From an uncultured Flavobacterium sp. (lineage in GTDB: Bacteria; Bacteroidota; Bacteroidia; Flavobacteriales; Flavobacteriaceae): a DNA stretch of 51,232 nucleotides. Positions 8,247 through 17,707 of the stretch are shown in pieces. A program made the translations under genes and the position numbers. A model generated the notes under the pieces. It worked only from the letters and a program-made list of their open reading frames with translations. It ran no database searches and was not told where the DNA came from. The first letter of the stretch is position 1, and each line of letters starts with the position of its first letter. The stretch spans positions 1 to 51,232 of the forward strand of contig NZ_CAMLMK010000007.1 in the NCBI RefSeq assembly GCF_946481155.1, given 5' to 3'.

Positions 8247-8380
8247 CTTTAGCCCCCGACCATGCCTAGCGGCAGGCAAGTAGCAGTGGTATCCCGAATG
8301 GGCGCAGTGTGGCGGATACAACGGAGAGCGGGAAAATGGTTTCCGGATATGCCCGTCCCGATAGCTATCGGGAGGTTTGC
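8247..8380. repeat. REP-like palindromic intergenic element
   Basis: GC-richer than the flanking DNA and gene-free. It holds a 5-bp inverted repeat TGCCT/AGGCA (8263-8278) and an 18-bp perfect palindrome, TCCCGATAGCTATCGGGA (8356-8373). The composition and motifs match a class of repeated intergenic elements I recognise from Flavobacterium genomes. A degenerate relative lies at 47418-47451. It sits immediately downstream of the porin gene and may also help stabilise or end that transcript. Confidence 0.65.
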
Positions 8381-8388
8381 TCCAAAAA

Positions 8389-10302
8389 CTAACTGAAGAA
8401 TGTCCACACCACACCAAACCGCACCATGAAATCGCGGTACGGATAATTAGGCGCCGTGTAATAATCGTAGCCGGTAAAGCTGGAGTTGAAATGTTCGGCT
8501 TTAAGGAACATTCGGAAGGTTCTGACCTTTGCGTTGATGAAGAAATCAAGCATTGGGAAATCTCCAATTTCTTTTTGGTTTTGAATATAGAATTCACCTA
8601 GCAGCGGATTGTAATCGTTGGCTTTGTATTTACTGAAGTAATTCAGCGTCACCCCTGTTTGGATGAATAATGCTTTTTTGAAGAAATACTCACTATAATA
8701 TAGCGTGTTTCGGGTGGTAAATTTCGGAACGTTTAAAATGTGATTGGATTGTTCTACCTGTTGAAACAAGAATGTATTATCCAAGGCAAATTTTCCGACT
8801 TTGAACTCCTTACCGGCTTTTATTGACAGATAGTTAATCGTCTGATCGTATTGATAAGGTTTGACCAATAATTTATCAGCTATGCCTTCCGCGGTATATG
8901 TTCCATCAAAGTTTGCGAAATATAAATGGTCATTCAGCACTGTGTATTGTGCCGAAGCGTCCAGCCATTGCGTTTTAGCCTCCACTTCGATGCTGTTGAT
9001 TTTTTCGTTTTTGAAATTGTTATACCAGTTGTATTCCTTGTAATCGCTTTGATATAGCACGTAATTTAAGTTTGGCAATTTATTCATGTTCTGGTACTTC
9101 AATGAAAGGCTGTTTTTTTCATTCAAGGTGAATCTGAGTGCCGCCTCAATATTGGCCAGCGATTGCTTGGTCAGGGAATTTGAAACAAGGAATGTCCCTT
9201 TCCATCTGTTTTTATGATAAATATATTGTGCGCCCCAGGTATTGATTTTATCATTATTAGCGTCAGGGATGAAATCGCCGGTTGCCTGGGTTACAGTACG
9301 ACGGTAAAAATAATTGTATTGATGGTCTTCGACAAAAAAGTTGAAGTCACCAAGGTTTTTATGAGAATAGGCTACTCCCAATTTATTATACATTCTGTTG
9401 TAGCGGGTTTTATTACTCACGAAAGACGTAAAGCTCTCTCCGAGTCGATCGTCTGCGGTCATTGAGAATTCAAAAAACTTGACCTCGTAATTAAACTGAT
9501 GGTTGATTACGATGCTGCTTGGCCTGTTGAATACTTTAAACGATTGGTCTGTAAAAAAACGACTCCCTTTTAAAAGTGATTTGGCGTCGCTGAAAAACAC
9601 GTCCAGCCGTGGGCGTTCATTATACAAGTCATCACCATCCTCGAATTGAGAAAGCGTGACAATCCCACCGTTTTCCTGATTTAACATATCCTGGCTTGTG
9701 ATATGCGCTCTGAGCAGATAGCGTTTATTGGTGGTATTGTAGCTGCCAATTAATTTAAAATTCCCCGTACTTGCTAATTGATTTTGATATTTTCCCAGGG
9801 AGCGGAGTCCTTTATAACCCGCCGATAAGTTAAGATTCTTCGAAATATTAGCAGAAACAAAAGCATCCAGATTCTGACCTTGTTCCATTACCGACTTAAA
9901 GTAGAGATCACTATACGGCGTAGCGACATTATAATAACTGATATCACGTACTTCGAGATAATTAAAATGTTTAGCAAGAAAGCCAAATTCCGGGAACGGA
10001 TTGAAGGTTGTTAAACCAAAATCAAGGGTATTGTAAGTTTGTCCTTCATTGAGAAATTGAAGAAGGCCAAAAGTGTCTTTACGCAAATAATTGAATTTGT
10101 ATTCACGATGGATTGTAAGGGAAGTGTCCACGATTGTGGTATCTCTTTCAATGGAAATAATTTTATATAAATCTATGGGAGCTTTTTTCTCCGCATTTAC
10201 TTTAGCAGTAGCTTTTTCCAATTTCAGATCATCGTCTTGTGCAAAACCTGAAAAACACACCAAAAGCAGTAAATAAAAAAGACCTTGTCTCATAAATTTC
10301 AT
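8389..10302 (-). CDS. Putative outer-membrane porin (Bacteroidetes family)
   Basis: 637 aa with signal peptide (GLFYLLLLVCFSGFAQ), then a region rich in alternating hydrophobic/aromatic beta strands to the end. It closes with an aromatic terminal strand, FMVRFGVVWTFFS, as in outer-membrane barrels. The pattern YKIISIERDTTIVDTSLTIHREYKFNYLRKDTF near the N-terminus and the overall length match the Bacteroidetes putative porin family. The transported solute is unknown. A -7 box at 10311-10318 leaves almost no leader before the ATG at 10302, so the next ATG at 10293 may be the true start. It is monocistronic, downstream of the SusCD operon terminator. Confidence 0.82.
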   Translation of the reverse strand: MKFMRQGLFYLLLLVCFSGFAQDDDLKLEKATAKVNAEKKAPIDLYKIISIERDTTIVDTSLTIHREYKFNYLRKDTFGLLQFLNEGQTYNTLDFGLTTFNPFPEFGFLAKHFNYLEVRDISYYNVATPYSDLYFKSVMEQGQNLDAFVSANISKNLNLSAGYKGLRSLGKYQNQLASTGNFKLIGSYNTTNKRYLLRAHITSQDMLNQENGGIVTLSQFEDGDDLYNERPRLDVFFSDAKSLLKGSRFFTDQSFKVFNRPSSIVINHQFNYEVKFFEFSMTADDRLGESFTSFVSNKTRYNRMYNKLGVAYSHKNLGDFNFFVEDHQYNYFYRRTVTQATGDFIPDANNDKINTWGAQYIYHKNRWKGTFLVSNSLTKQSLANIEAALRFTLNEKNSLSLKYQNMNKLPNLNYVLYQSDYKEYNWYNNFKNEKINSIEVEAKTQWLDASAQYTVLNDHLYFANFDGTYTAEGIADKLLVKPYQYDQTINYLSIKAGKEFKVGKFALDNTFLFQQVEQSNHILNVPKFTTRNTLYYSEYFFKKALFIQTGVTLNYFSKYKANDYNPLLGEFYIQNQKEIGDFPMLDFFINAKVRTFRMFLKAEHFNSSFTGYDYYTAPNYPYRDFMVRFGVVWTFFS

Positions 10303-10310
10303 TTAGACTA

Positions 10311-10318
10311 CAAAGGTA
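10311..10318 (-). promoter_or_regulatory. -7 box of the porin gene
   Basis: Minus-strand TACCTTTG matches TAnnTTTG. No good -33 element at the right distance. Its position supports transcription starting near 10305. Confidence 0.45.
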
Positions 10319-10343
10319 ATCAGATTTAGATAAAATAAAACAT

Positions 10344-10370
10344 AAAAAAAGCCCCACAATGTGGGGCTTT
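10344..10370 (-). terminator. Terminator of the SusCD operon
   Basis: GCCCCAC / GTGGGGC hairpin with a 3-nt loop. On the minus strand it is followed by seven Ts. It lies just after the last lipoprotein gene of the susC-susD operon. Confidence 0.9.
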
Positions 10371-10387
10371 CTATGAACTGGAAAATA

Positions 10388-11386
10388 CTATTTTCTAGTT
10401 TTTTTAGATTTCAATTTGAAATCAGCGATTTTACCTTGCGCTAAAACGTTTCCGTCAAGATCCTGTAACTCATAAGTAGTTCCAGTTTTGATTAAAACAC
10501 CAGCAATTTGGTATCCATCTGCGAAACCGTCGTCAACACCACCTTGTTCATACGTCCAAATGTCGTCAATGTTAACCTCATGAATCCAAACTCCTGGCTT
10601 AGCCATAGTAACTTTCATTTTGAAGTTAATATCTTCAGCAGGAGCAGCCGGACCAGCATTAGTCCAGAAGCTAGGCACGATATAGTAAGTATCGTCCGGA
10701 GCAGACTCGTCTAAAGTAACTTCAGCAGGACAATTGTTATAATCATCAGCTACAATGTTGAACCCAGAATCATATAACTCTAAGTCAAAATCGAAATCAC
10801 AATATTCGTGAGAATTTCCATCCGCACCTTCGTACTCACCAGCAACTAAATTACCATGTGCATTTGTAGTCGTTTGAGACCAATCTGCAATAGCAACGAA
10901 GTCATTTGAAGTTTGGTTTGCTACAGTAATTGTAATGATTTGAGAATTTTCCGCAACAATTCCTTTTGAATTACCCATTGAAGATAATTTTAAAACTAAA
11001 GTTTCGGTACCTTCTGGCAATAAATCAAAAATCGGAGTAATATCTACACTGTAGTTATCTGCGTAGATTGGGAAAGACAATTTATGTCCGATCATACCCC
11101 AACCATCAGTAACTGTAGTTTCGGTTCCGTCAACAGTATAATCTCTAAAGCTACCAGTACCATCAATCAATTCCAATTTTAAATCCATATTGTCATTAAT
11201 TGCCTGGCTAGTGCTTAAATTAAGCGTTACAACATCACCTTCTGTTACAGAGAATGAAGTCTGCTCAGCAGTAATTGTAGGCTTAAACCCTCTTTCTAAT
11301 GTTGTATCCTCGTCATCATTACATGATGTTAACACAGCTAACGATGCGAACGCAAGTACAAAATTATTTCTTAATAGTTTTCTCAT
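10388..11386 (-). CDS. SusCD-linked lipoprotein (Calx-beta-like N-terminus)
   Basis: 332-aa exported lipoprotein: signal sequence LLRNNFVLAFASLAVLTSC with lipobox Cys about 20, followed by acidic NDDED. Residues about 35-150 look like a Calx-beta/immunoglobulin-like strand domain (TEGDVVTLNLSTS and LLPEGTETLVLKLS). The rest is Asp/aromatic-rich with no recognised family, ending in a basic tail, KLKSKKTRK. The ATG at 11386 is chosen because it begins the signal peptide and lies 10 nt after the upstream stop. Last gene of the susC-susD operon. By position it probably sits on the cell surface with SusCD and may bind the same unknown ligand. Confidence 0.7.
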   Translation of the reverse strand: MRKLLRNNFVLAFASLAVLTSCNDDEDTTLERGFKPTITAEQTSFSVTEGDVVTLNLSTSQAINDNMDLKLELIDGTGSFRDYTVDGTETTVTDGWGMIGHKLSFPIYADNYSVDITPIFDLLPEGTETLVLKLSSMGNSKGIVAENSQIITITVANQTSNDFVAIADWSQTTTNAHGNLVAGEYEGADGNSHEYCDFDFDLELYDSGFNIVADDYNNCPAEVTLDESAPDDTYYIVPSFWTNAGPAAPAEDINFKMKVTMAKPGVWIHEVNIDDIWTYEQGGVDDGFADGYQIAGVLIKTGTTYELQDLDGNVLAQGKIADFKLKSKKTRK

Positions 11387-11396
11387 TTTAAATCTT

Positions 11397-12242
11397 TTAG
11401 TTAATTCTTGTATATGCACTCACATACTGTCTGTTTCCAGCAGCAAAAGTAACTTCATAACGAATATTAACGTGATCTGCGTCATCAACATGACCGTCAG
11501 TTCCGTCAGTAGTCAAACCATAAACTTGGTTTGAATAATATCCTTGACAAAGTCCTTGAACCGGTACAGTAATATCGCCACAGATATCGATAAAGTTATA
11601 TCCTTGATCTGGAGCAATAGTACCTGGCAAATAAGTAGCAGTCGTTGTCGTTTTGAACGTGTTTGTGTCTACTAAATAAATGTTTTCAGGTGCAGGGAAG
11701 TTTCTGATAAATCCGTCATTTCTTGTACAAACAGTTGTGAAAGCTTCACCATCAGCATCAGCGATTGCAGATTGACAACCTACGAATACGATTCTTAACG
11801 TATTGTATTGCTCACCCACCACAGCGCCGTCAGCTGAAGTCAATTTAAGAACTAATTCTGTTTTCATTGTAGGGTTCAATTGACCAGTGTTCACAATTAA
11901 AGGAAACTGAGCAAAAGAACCACCAGCAGGAATTGAAACAACACCAGACTGATCAACAAAATCAAACTCTACTCCTTCTGTAGCCGTTGAGTTAACTTCA
12001 TCCACTTCGTAGTGAATTACGATTTCTGACTCAGAAAGTTGTCCGTTACCGGTTCCGATAAGGCTTATTGGAAAAGTTTTATTAACTGCTCCAATATCCT
12101 CGAAATATGCTACTGATTCGAAATTTGCATTGAATCCAACAACTTTTGGTCCATTTGAAAAATCTTGTTCAGTTCTAATATCATCATCTGTACAAGCGAC
12201 AAATGCAGCTGATATTAACAATAAAGAAAATACTTTTTTCAT
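11397..12242 (-). CDS. SusCD-linked lipoprotein of unknown function
   Basis: 281-aa lipoprotein: signal KKVFSLLLISAAFVAC with lipobox Cys17 and acidic TDDD after it. Residues about 60-150 again resemble a Calx-beta-like strand domain (TATEGVEFDFV and LVLKLTSADGAVVGE), as in the next gene. The C-terminal part contains several Cys (VGCQ, TVCTRN, DICGD, GLCQGYY), which may form disulfides. It lies 22 nt after susD and 10 nt before the next lipoprotein. No enzyme motif is visible; a surface ligand-binding accessory role is an inference from the operon. Confidence 0.68.
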   Translation of the reverse strand: MKKVFSLLLISAAFVACTDDDIRTEQDFSNGPKVVGFNANFESVAYFEDIGAVNKTFPISLIGTGNGQLSESEIVIHYEVDEVNSTATEGVEFDFVDQSGVVSIPAGGSFAQFPLIVNTGQLNPTMKTELVLKLTSADGAVVGEQYNTLRIVFVGCQSAIADADGEAFTTVCTRNDGFIRNFPAPENIYLVDTNTFKTTTTATYLPGTIAPDQGYNFIDICGDITVPVQGLCQGYYSNQVYGLTTDGTDGHVDDADHVNIRYEVTFAAGNRQYVSAYTRIN

Positions 12243-12264
12243 AATTTATAATTTTAAAAATTAA

Positions 12265-13776
12265 TTACGGTACATACCAAAAAGGACCTGTTGTGTACAC
12301 ATCATTCACAGTTTGAGTAGGTACATTTCCAGAGTTACTAGAAATTTCAGAAACCGGGTACATTAATCTACGAGGTTTGAAACCTGTTGGTGTAGATGAA
12401 TTCATCGGCATATCAACTGTATCGATTAAACCAGTTCTTGTGTATTCAATAAAGATCTCAGCACCATTGATACCATTTAAAGCAATGCTTTTTTGGTACA
12501 TGATTGCTTCCAACTGCTGAGCAGAAGTAGCACCAATAGCTCCGTAACCTTTACCAACAACAAGATTTACTGAAGTTGTATAAGTTGAAGGATCACCAGC
12601 TCCTAAAACATTGAATGAAGCAGCAATTGCAGCATCAAATAATGCTTGAGCATCTCCAGCTAAATATCCTCTGTGTACTGCTTCAGCTTGTAATAACAAA
12701 CTTTCAGACAATAACATCATGTAACCATCCTGAGCTGAATTTTTAACCAAACCAGGACCTAATGAAGAAATATTAGTTGGTGCAGTACCATCAGGCACAG
12801 AAGCATCACCTTGAATTACTCCAACAACCACACCACCGATAGGAGCAAAAATACGAGATCCACGTGGGTCTAATGGAGATACATTCAATTTGTTAGCAAT
12901 ATAAGCAGAAGCTCTTCTGAAACGGAAAGCCGTTTTCTGAGAAGTTTCATCCAACTCATACATTAGGTTATACCAAGGATTTTGTGTAGCATCCTCAGCA
13001 TTAGAATAACCAGGGTTAATTGTAATATCCTGGTTAACGAACTGCGCGTTAGCAGCAGTTAATTCAGCAAACTCTGCGGTTAAATATGTCGCAGAAGCAC
13101 CGTCAGTTTCAGCTTTAGTAGATTCTCTTAAAAGCAAACGCAATTTCAAAGTATTAGCAAATTTTTCCCACTGCGCCATGTCACCACCTAAGATGATATC
13201 TTCGGCACCAACAGCTTTAGCATTAGGATTTGCATGCATTAATGCAATCGCATCCTCTACCTGAACAACTAAATCTCTGTAGATAGCCTGATCGTCATCA
13301 TAACTAGGATTCGTGTTATTCACTGTCATGTGAGCTTGCGTATATGGAATATCTCCATACAAATCCACAAGATACTGGAAGTAGAATGCTTTAAGAACCT
13401 TAGCGATAGCTTTGTGGTTTTCATAATTTGCATCAGGATAGTTGATGATAGTTGTATAATCAACGGTGCTTCTGAAAACACCATCCCAAACATCATCATA
13501 GAAATTATTCGTAACTGTAATACCGAATTCTTCAGCATATCCACCTGTGAACGCATTTACGTTCGCGCCCCAGTTGTTCATGAATACGTTACCGTACTCA
13601 TTCATTCTACGAGTTAAGGTTCTATATGAATTAGCCTGAACACCCGGTAAAATTAGATCCGGTGTAACATTTTCACCTGTCGGGTTATTTGGAGACGTGT
13701 TTATATCCAAATAATCTTGACACGAAAACATTGTAAATGCCGCCAATAACGGCAATATTAATTTTATCTTTTTCAT
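12265..13776 (-). CDS. SusD/RagB-like outer-membrane lipoprotein
   Basis: About 503-aa SusD-like lipoprotein, the surface lid that captures ligand for its SusC transporter. Signal peptide KLILPLLAAFTMFSC, followed by QDYLDINTSPNNPTG, the hallmark N-terminus of the SusD-like subgroup. Tetratricopeptide-like helical segments follow (AIAKVLKAFYFQYLVDLYGDIPY; LLLQAEAVHRGYL). The C-terminal block RRLMYPVSEISSNSGNV is also typical. The start is the ATG at 13776; a TTG at 13785 would give three extra residues and is unlikely. It follows susC by 9 nt. The substrate cannot be deduced. Confidence 0.9.
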   Translation of the reverse strand: MKKIKLILPLLAAFTMFSCQDYLDINTSPNNPTGENVTPDLILPGVQANSYRTLTRRMNEYGNVFMNNWGANVNAFTGGYAEEFGITVTNNFYDDVWDGVFRSTVDYTTIINYPDANYENHKAIAKVLKAFYFQYLVDLYGDIPYTQAHMTVNNTNPSYDDDQAIYRDLVVQVEDAIALMHANPNAKAVGAEDIILGGDMAQWEKFANTLKLRLLLRESTKAETDGASATYLTAEFAELTAANAQFVNQDITINPGYSNAEDATQNPWYNLMYELDETSQKTAFRFRRASAYIANKLNVSPLDPRGSRIFAPIGGVVVGVIQGDASVPDGTAPTNISSLGPGLVKNSAQDGYMMLLSESLLLQAEAVHRGYLAGDAQALFDAAIAASFNVLGAGDPSTYTTSVNLVVGKGYGAIGATSAQQLEAIMYQKSIALNGINGAEIFIEYTRTGLIDTVDMPMNSSTPTGFKPRRLMYPVSEISSNSGNVPTQTVNDVYTTGPFWYVP

Positions 13777-13785
13777 TTTAATCAA

Positions 13786-16700
13786 TTAAAAGGTTAGATT
13801 CATACTAAATCCAAAAGTTCTAGTTGCAGGGTACTGACCTGTAACAGCAATACCTTGATCGTTACCACTTGATCTTGATTGCTCCGGATCATGATATCCT
13901 CTGTTTTCTTTAGGTAATACAATGAAAGGATTTCTTGCATTAACACCAAAACGTAAAGAACTTAAACCAGCTCTTTCAATCATTTTCGAAGGAAGAGAAT
14001 AGCTTAATGATAACTCTCTAACTTTGAAAGCTGTTGCATCCAACACATAGTTTTCAGCTACCGCTCTGTACTCATTTGAGAAATAGTTAAGATATGAAGT
14101 ATAAGTATTTCCACCTGTAACAACAGTTGTATTTGCCTCATAAACCCCATCATTATCTAAATCCACAGCAGAGTTAGGGAAAATAAACCCTGAACGTCCG
14201 TTTTCAGCAGATTCCACTAAGTGACCTGACCATGATAACCAGTCTTTAGTACCAGCCCAGAATTGGTGACCTGTTCTGTAATCCATTACCGCAGCAAGAC
14301 GAAGACCTTTGAACTCAACAGCTGTATTGTAGTTAAGGATATAATCAGGAGTAGCTTTACCTAAAATCTGATACTCGTTAGTTCTCATTGGATTACCAGT
14401 ATTAGGATCAATGATTACTCTACCTTGATCATCTCTTTGGTATGCAATACCTTTGATTAACGGAAACTCTTCACCTTCTTGAGCAAAGATACCAACACCA
14501 TTACCTGAGAAGTTAACTAATTGAATTTCATTTGCCTGATCACCCACATCTTTAACAACAGATTTAGAATGCGCGATAGCAAGACGATTTTCCCATGTAA
14601 AGTTTTGAGTTTTAACTGGAATAAAACCTAACTCAACCTCATAACCTGTAGTCTCCATTTCTCCAATATTTGTAAGAACATCAATAAGTCCTGAAGCAGC
14701 AGAAGTACTTTGTCTTGTTATTAAGTTATCTGTAACAGTCTTATAAATGGAACCTTCAAGAGTCAAGCGATCATTAAAGAAACCAAAATTAGTTGTAAAC
14801 TCATATGTAGTCATGAATTCAGGCTCAATATTTGAAGCTGTAGGTTGCTGATCAAGAACAAACGAGTTTGTACTTCCAAAAGGGAACCCAGCAGCACCAT
14901 TATACAAACCATTGATATCATAAGCATCCACACTTTGCGACTGACCAACACGGACTGCACTCGCAGCCAATTTCCAATACGTAAGCGTTTTACCGTCTTT
15001 TAGGAAAGAAAATGCTTTGGTAGGAACAAACGAAATACCAGCTGATGGATAGAAATAATTATTTTTATCTGTTCTCAACCAACTTACCCAGTCATTTCTA
15101 CCGGTTAAGTTAAGGAAAAGAAATTCTTTATAATCTAAATCCACCTGACCAAAGAATCCAAAACGTCTTGTTCTTCTCCAACCGTTAGATAAATTACCAG
15201 TGTTAATTCTAGGATTCTCAACGTTATCAATAGTATACAATCCAGGAATTGTTAAGTTATCACCACCTACGCTAGTAATCTGGAAATATCTATCCTGAAC
15301 GTTGTTACCAAGATTCGCTTTTAATCCAATAGCATCAGTTAATTTATAATCAAAATTCACCATGAAATCTGAATAAATATTTCTATTATATGAATTAAAC
15401 TGATCAAAAGCAGAAACTGTCGTGTGATCACCACCTCCAACTTGCAATAAGTCAATATACTCGTTAGTATAACTTAACCCACTGCTTTGAGAAAACTGAA
15501 TGTTAGCAGTATAGTTGAAATTGATGTTCTTGTTTAGTTCGTAATTCAATGTAGCGATTCCACTCAAGTAATCAAATCTGTTTTGGTTACGAATATTATC
15601 TCTCATCCAGTAAGGGTTTCTGTAGTAAGAAGTCCAAGCTCCTTCATTTCCAGAATTTTCGAACTGCTCAACCGGAATATTGGTAGCTGTCTGAAGTAAT
15701 TCTGTAAACAAGTTAGATGAAGTAGTCTGTGTTTTAGAAGAAATGTAATTAGCATTTCCTTCAACAGTCCATTTTCCTAATTTTTTACCACCTTTAAACA
15801 TGAATGAACTACGATCTAATTTATCACCCTGAACAACAAACTCTGTATTTTGTTTGTTAGCAGACAATAAAGCATATCCATTTTCAATATCACCCCCACT
15901 AATGGAAATACCATTTTGTAAAACCGTTCCAGTATTAAAGAACTTCTTAATATTATCTTTAATAGAACTGTAAGGCGCCATGATGTAAGTACCATCTGCC
16001 TGCGCTAAACCTGTTGGTCTTGGCACACCGTCAAACTCAGCTCCCCAGCCACCATTCTCGTAAGAAACATGCTGACCGTTCCAGCCCTGACCATATCTTC
16101 TTTGTCTTTGAGCAATAAATGAAACTTCTTCAAAATCAATTGCCGAGTTAACACTTACATTTAACTTACCGCTTTTAGAACCTCTTTTGGTATTAACGAT
16201 GATAACACCATTCACACCTTGCTCACCGTAAAGAGCGGAACCTTGAGCACCTTTCAAGATATTTGTTGATTCAATCAACTCAGGAGAAAGATTTTGCAAC
16301 ACAGTCGCTGACGAAATAACGTTATCAATAACAACTAAAGCTTGGTTATTACTTGTAATCGAACGATTTCCACGCAATACAATTCTCGTTGTTGCATTAA
16401 CACCATTATTAGTAGTATTAATTTGTAAACCGGCAACTTTACCCGCTAATGACTGCACCACGTTAGGGTTAGCCGCTTGCGTTAATTCTTTCGATTTTAC
16501 TTGTTGAGTTGAAGACGTTATCGCATCAACTCTCTTTTTAATACCAACCGCAGTTACAACAACAGTCTCAATGACTTCTGCATCAGAAATCATAGCAATA
16601 TCAACTTTGTTTGCTGCGCCTACAGTGGCGGTTGCATCTTTCATCCCGATGAAAGAAAATACTAATACCTCTCCGGTTTTAGCTTTGATGGTATAATTAC

Positions 16701-16872
16701 CATCCATGTCAGTTTGTGTACCGCGGGTTGTTCCTTTAACAACAACGCTAACACCTGGCAACGGCAGACCTGCTTCGGTTACTTTACCAGTAACAGTTTT
16801 CTCCTGTGCGAAGGAAAACTGCATTGAAAACGCTAGTAATAGCGCAAAAATCCATTTAAACTTCGATCTCAT
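13786..16872 (-). CDS. SusC/RagA-family TonB-dependent transporter
   Basis: 1028-aa outer-membrane TonB-linked transporter. Signal peptide (WIFALLLAFSMQFSFAQ), then a carboxypeptidase-like regulatory domain (TVTGKVTEAGLPLPGVSVVVKGTTRG to about residue 100). A plug domain follows with VVVTAVGIKK, PNVVQSLAGKVAGLQI, RGNRSI and LKGAQGSALYGEQGVNGVIIV. The beta barrel follows, ending in RTFGFSMNLTF with a terminal Phe. The first gene of the operon with susD and two lipoproteins. No glycosidase, protease or regulator is adjacent, so sugar, peptide or other ligands are all possible. Confidence 0.93.
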   Translation of the reverse strand: MRSKFKWIFALLLAFSMQFSFAQEKTVTGKVTEAGLPLPGVSVVVKGTTRGTQTDMDGNYTIKAKTGEVLVFSFIGMKDATATVGAANKVDIAMISDAEVIETVVVTAVGIKKRVDAITSSTQQVKSKELTQAANPNVVQSLAGKVAGLQINTTNNGVNATTRIVLRGNRSITSNNQALVVIDNVISSATVLQNLSPELIESTNILKGAQGSALYGEQGVNGVIIVNTKRGSKSGKLNVSVNSAIDFEEVSFIAQRQRRYGQGWNGQHVSYENGGWGAEFDGVPRPTGLAQADGTYIMAPYSSIKDNIKKFFNTGTVLQNGISISGGDIENGYALLSANKQNTEFVVQGDKLDRSSFMFKGGKKLGKWTVEGNANYISSKTQTTSSNLFTELLQTATNIPVEQFENSGNEGAWTSYYRNPYWMRDNIRNQNRFDYLSGIATLNYELNKNINFNYTANIQFSQSSGLSYTNEYIDLLQVGGGDHTTVSAFDQFNSYNRNIYSDFMVNFDYKLTDAIGLKANLGNNVQDRYFQITSVGGDNLTIPGLYTIDNVENPRINTGNLSNGWRRTRRFGFFGQVDLDYKEFLFLNLTGRNDWVSWLRTDKNNYFYPSAGISFVPTKAFSFLKDGKTLTYWKLAASAVRVGQSQSVDAYDINGLYNGAAGFPFGSTNSFVLDQQPTASNIEPEFMTTYEFTTNFGFFNDRLTLEGSIYKTVTDNLITRQSTSAASGLIDVLTNIGEMETTGYEVELGFIPVKTQNFTWENRLAIAHSKSVVKDVGDQANEIQLVNFSGNGVGIFAQEGEEFPLIKGIAYQRDDQGRVIIDPNTGNPMRTNEYQILGKATPDYILNYNTAVEFKGLRLAAVMDYRTGHQFWAGTKDWLSWSGHLVESAENGRSGFIFPNSAVDLDNDGVYEANTTVVTGGNTYTSYLNYFSNEYRAVAENYVLDATAFKVRELSLSYSLPSKMIERAGLSSLRFGVNARNPFIVLPKENRGYHDPEQSRSSGNDQGIAVTGQYPATRTFGFSMNLTF

Positions 16873-17049
16873 ATTAAATTTATTTGAGTTAGTTATTTCG
16901 CAAACTTCTTAATAATTTCTTAAATAACCAAATAATACTACAGAATAATACTATTTACTTGTGTTAAATATTTTACGAAATAAAACCGAATTTTACACTA
17001 AACTACCACTTCGAACATCTTATATCATCACATTCACCTCCTTTCTTTG

Positions 17050-17057
17050 TATTTTTG
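17050..17057 (+). promoter_or_regulatory. -7 box of rnhB
   Basis: TATTTTTG matches TAnnTTTG, 15 nt upstream of the rnhB ATG at 17073. The -33 element is not clear. Confidence 0.5.
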
Positions 17058-17072
17058 CAAAAACGTTCGATT

Positions 17073-17675
17073 ATGTTAATCAAGAACTATACCAATTTTG
17101 CACTGGAAGCAGGCACCGATGAAGCCGGAAGAGGCTGTCTTGCAGGCCCTGTAACCGCCGCAGCCGTTATCCTGCCTGATAATTTCTTTTCAAAGCAGCT
17201 TAACGATTCCAAACAATTATCTGAAAAAACAAGAGAAAACCTCAAACCCCTTATAGAAAAAGAAGCCATCACCTTTCACGTAGTCCATTTAGATCCCTTG
17301 ATAATTGACGAAATCAACATCTTAAACGCCTCCATAAAAGCCATGCAGGAATGTGTTGTCAACTTAAATCCTTTACCTGAATATGTAATTGTGGACGGCA
17401 ACCGTTTCAAACCCATTACCAATATTCCGCACAGTTGCATTATAAAAGGTGACAGTAAGTACTTAAGCATTGCTGCCGCATCAGTCCTGGCCAAAACGTA
17501 TCGCGATGCCTATATGGAAAAAATACATGAAGAATTCCCTATGTACAACTGGAAACAAAATAAAGGCTACCCCACCGCAGAGCACAGGGAGGCTATTCGC
17601 AAATATGGCGTGACCAAGTACCACAGAATGTCGTTTCGATTATTACCGGAACAACTTCAACTTGAATTTGAATAA
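17073..17675 (+). CDS. rnhB: Ribonuclease HII
   Basis: About 200 aa, standard RNase HII length. It removes RNA from RNA-DNA hybrids, including single ribonucleotides in DNA. The catalytic acidic residues sit in [15 protein letters not shown] (Asp16, Glu17) and VIVDGNRF; the conserved SVLAKTYRD block and the [16 protein letters not shown] block near the C-terminus are also present. The ATG at 17073 is used. An in-frame TTG at 17055 lies inside the -7 box and is rejected. It converges with lipB on a shared terminator. Confidence 0.95.
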   Translation: MLIKNYTNFALEAGTDEAGRGCLAGPVTAAAVILPDNFFSKQLNDSKQLSEKTRENLKPLIEKEAITFHVVHLDPLIIDEINILNASIKAMQECVVNLNPLPEYVIVDGNRFKPITNIPHSCIIKGDSKYLSIAAASVLAKTYRDAYMEKIHEEFPMYNWKQNKGYPTAEHREAIRKYGVTKYHRMSFRLLPEQLQLEFE

Positions 17676-17706
17676 AAAAAAGGAAGCTGCTTAGCTTCCT
17701 TTTTTC
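17674..17706. terminator. Bidirectional terminator
   Basis: AAGGAAGCT / AGCTTCCTT around a GCTT loop, with A- and T-runs on the two sides. It sits between convergent rnhB and lipB. Confidence 0.92.
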
Positions 17707-17707
17707 T

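Noticed and set aside
8241..8597. 118-codon minus-strand ORF over the porin end and the REP-like element
   Set aside because: Overlaps the porin gene in another frame and reads through the palindromic element; composition not protein-like.
10388..11419. Longer start of the last SusCD lipoprotein
   Set aside because: It overlaps the preceding gene and adds residues before a clean lipoprotein signal peptide beginning at 11386.
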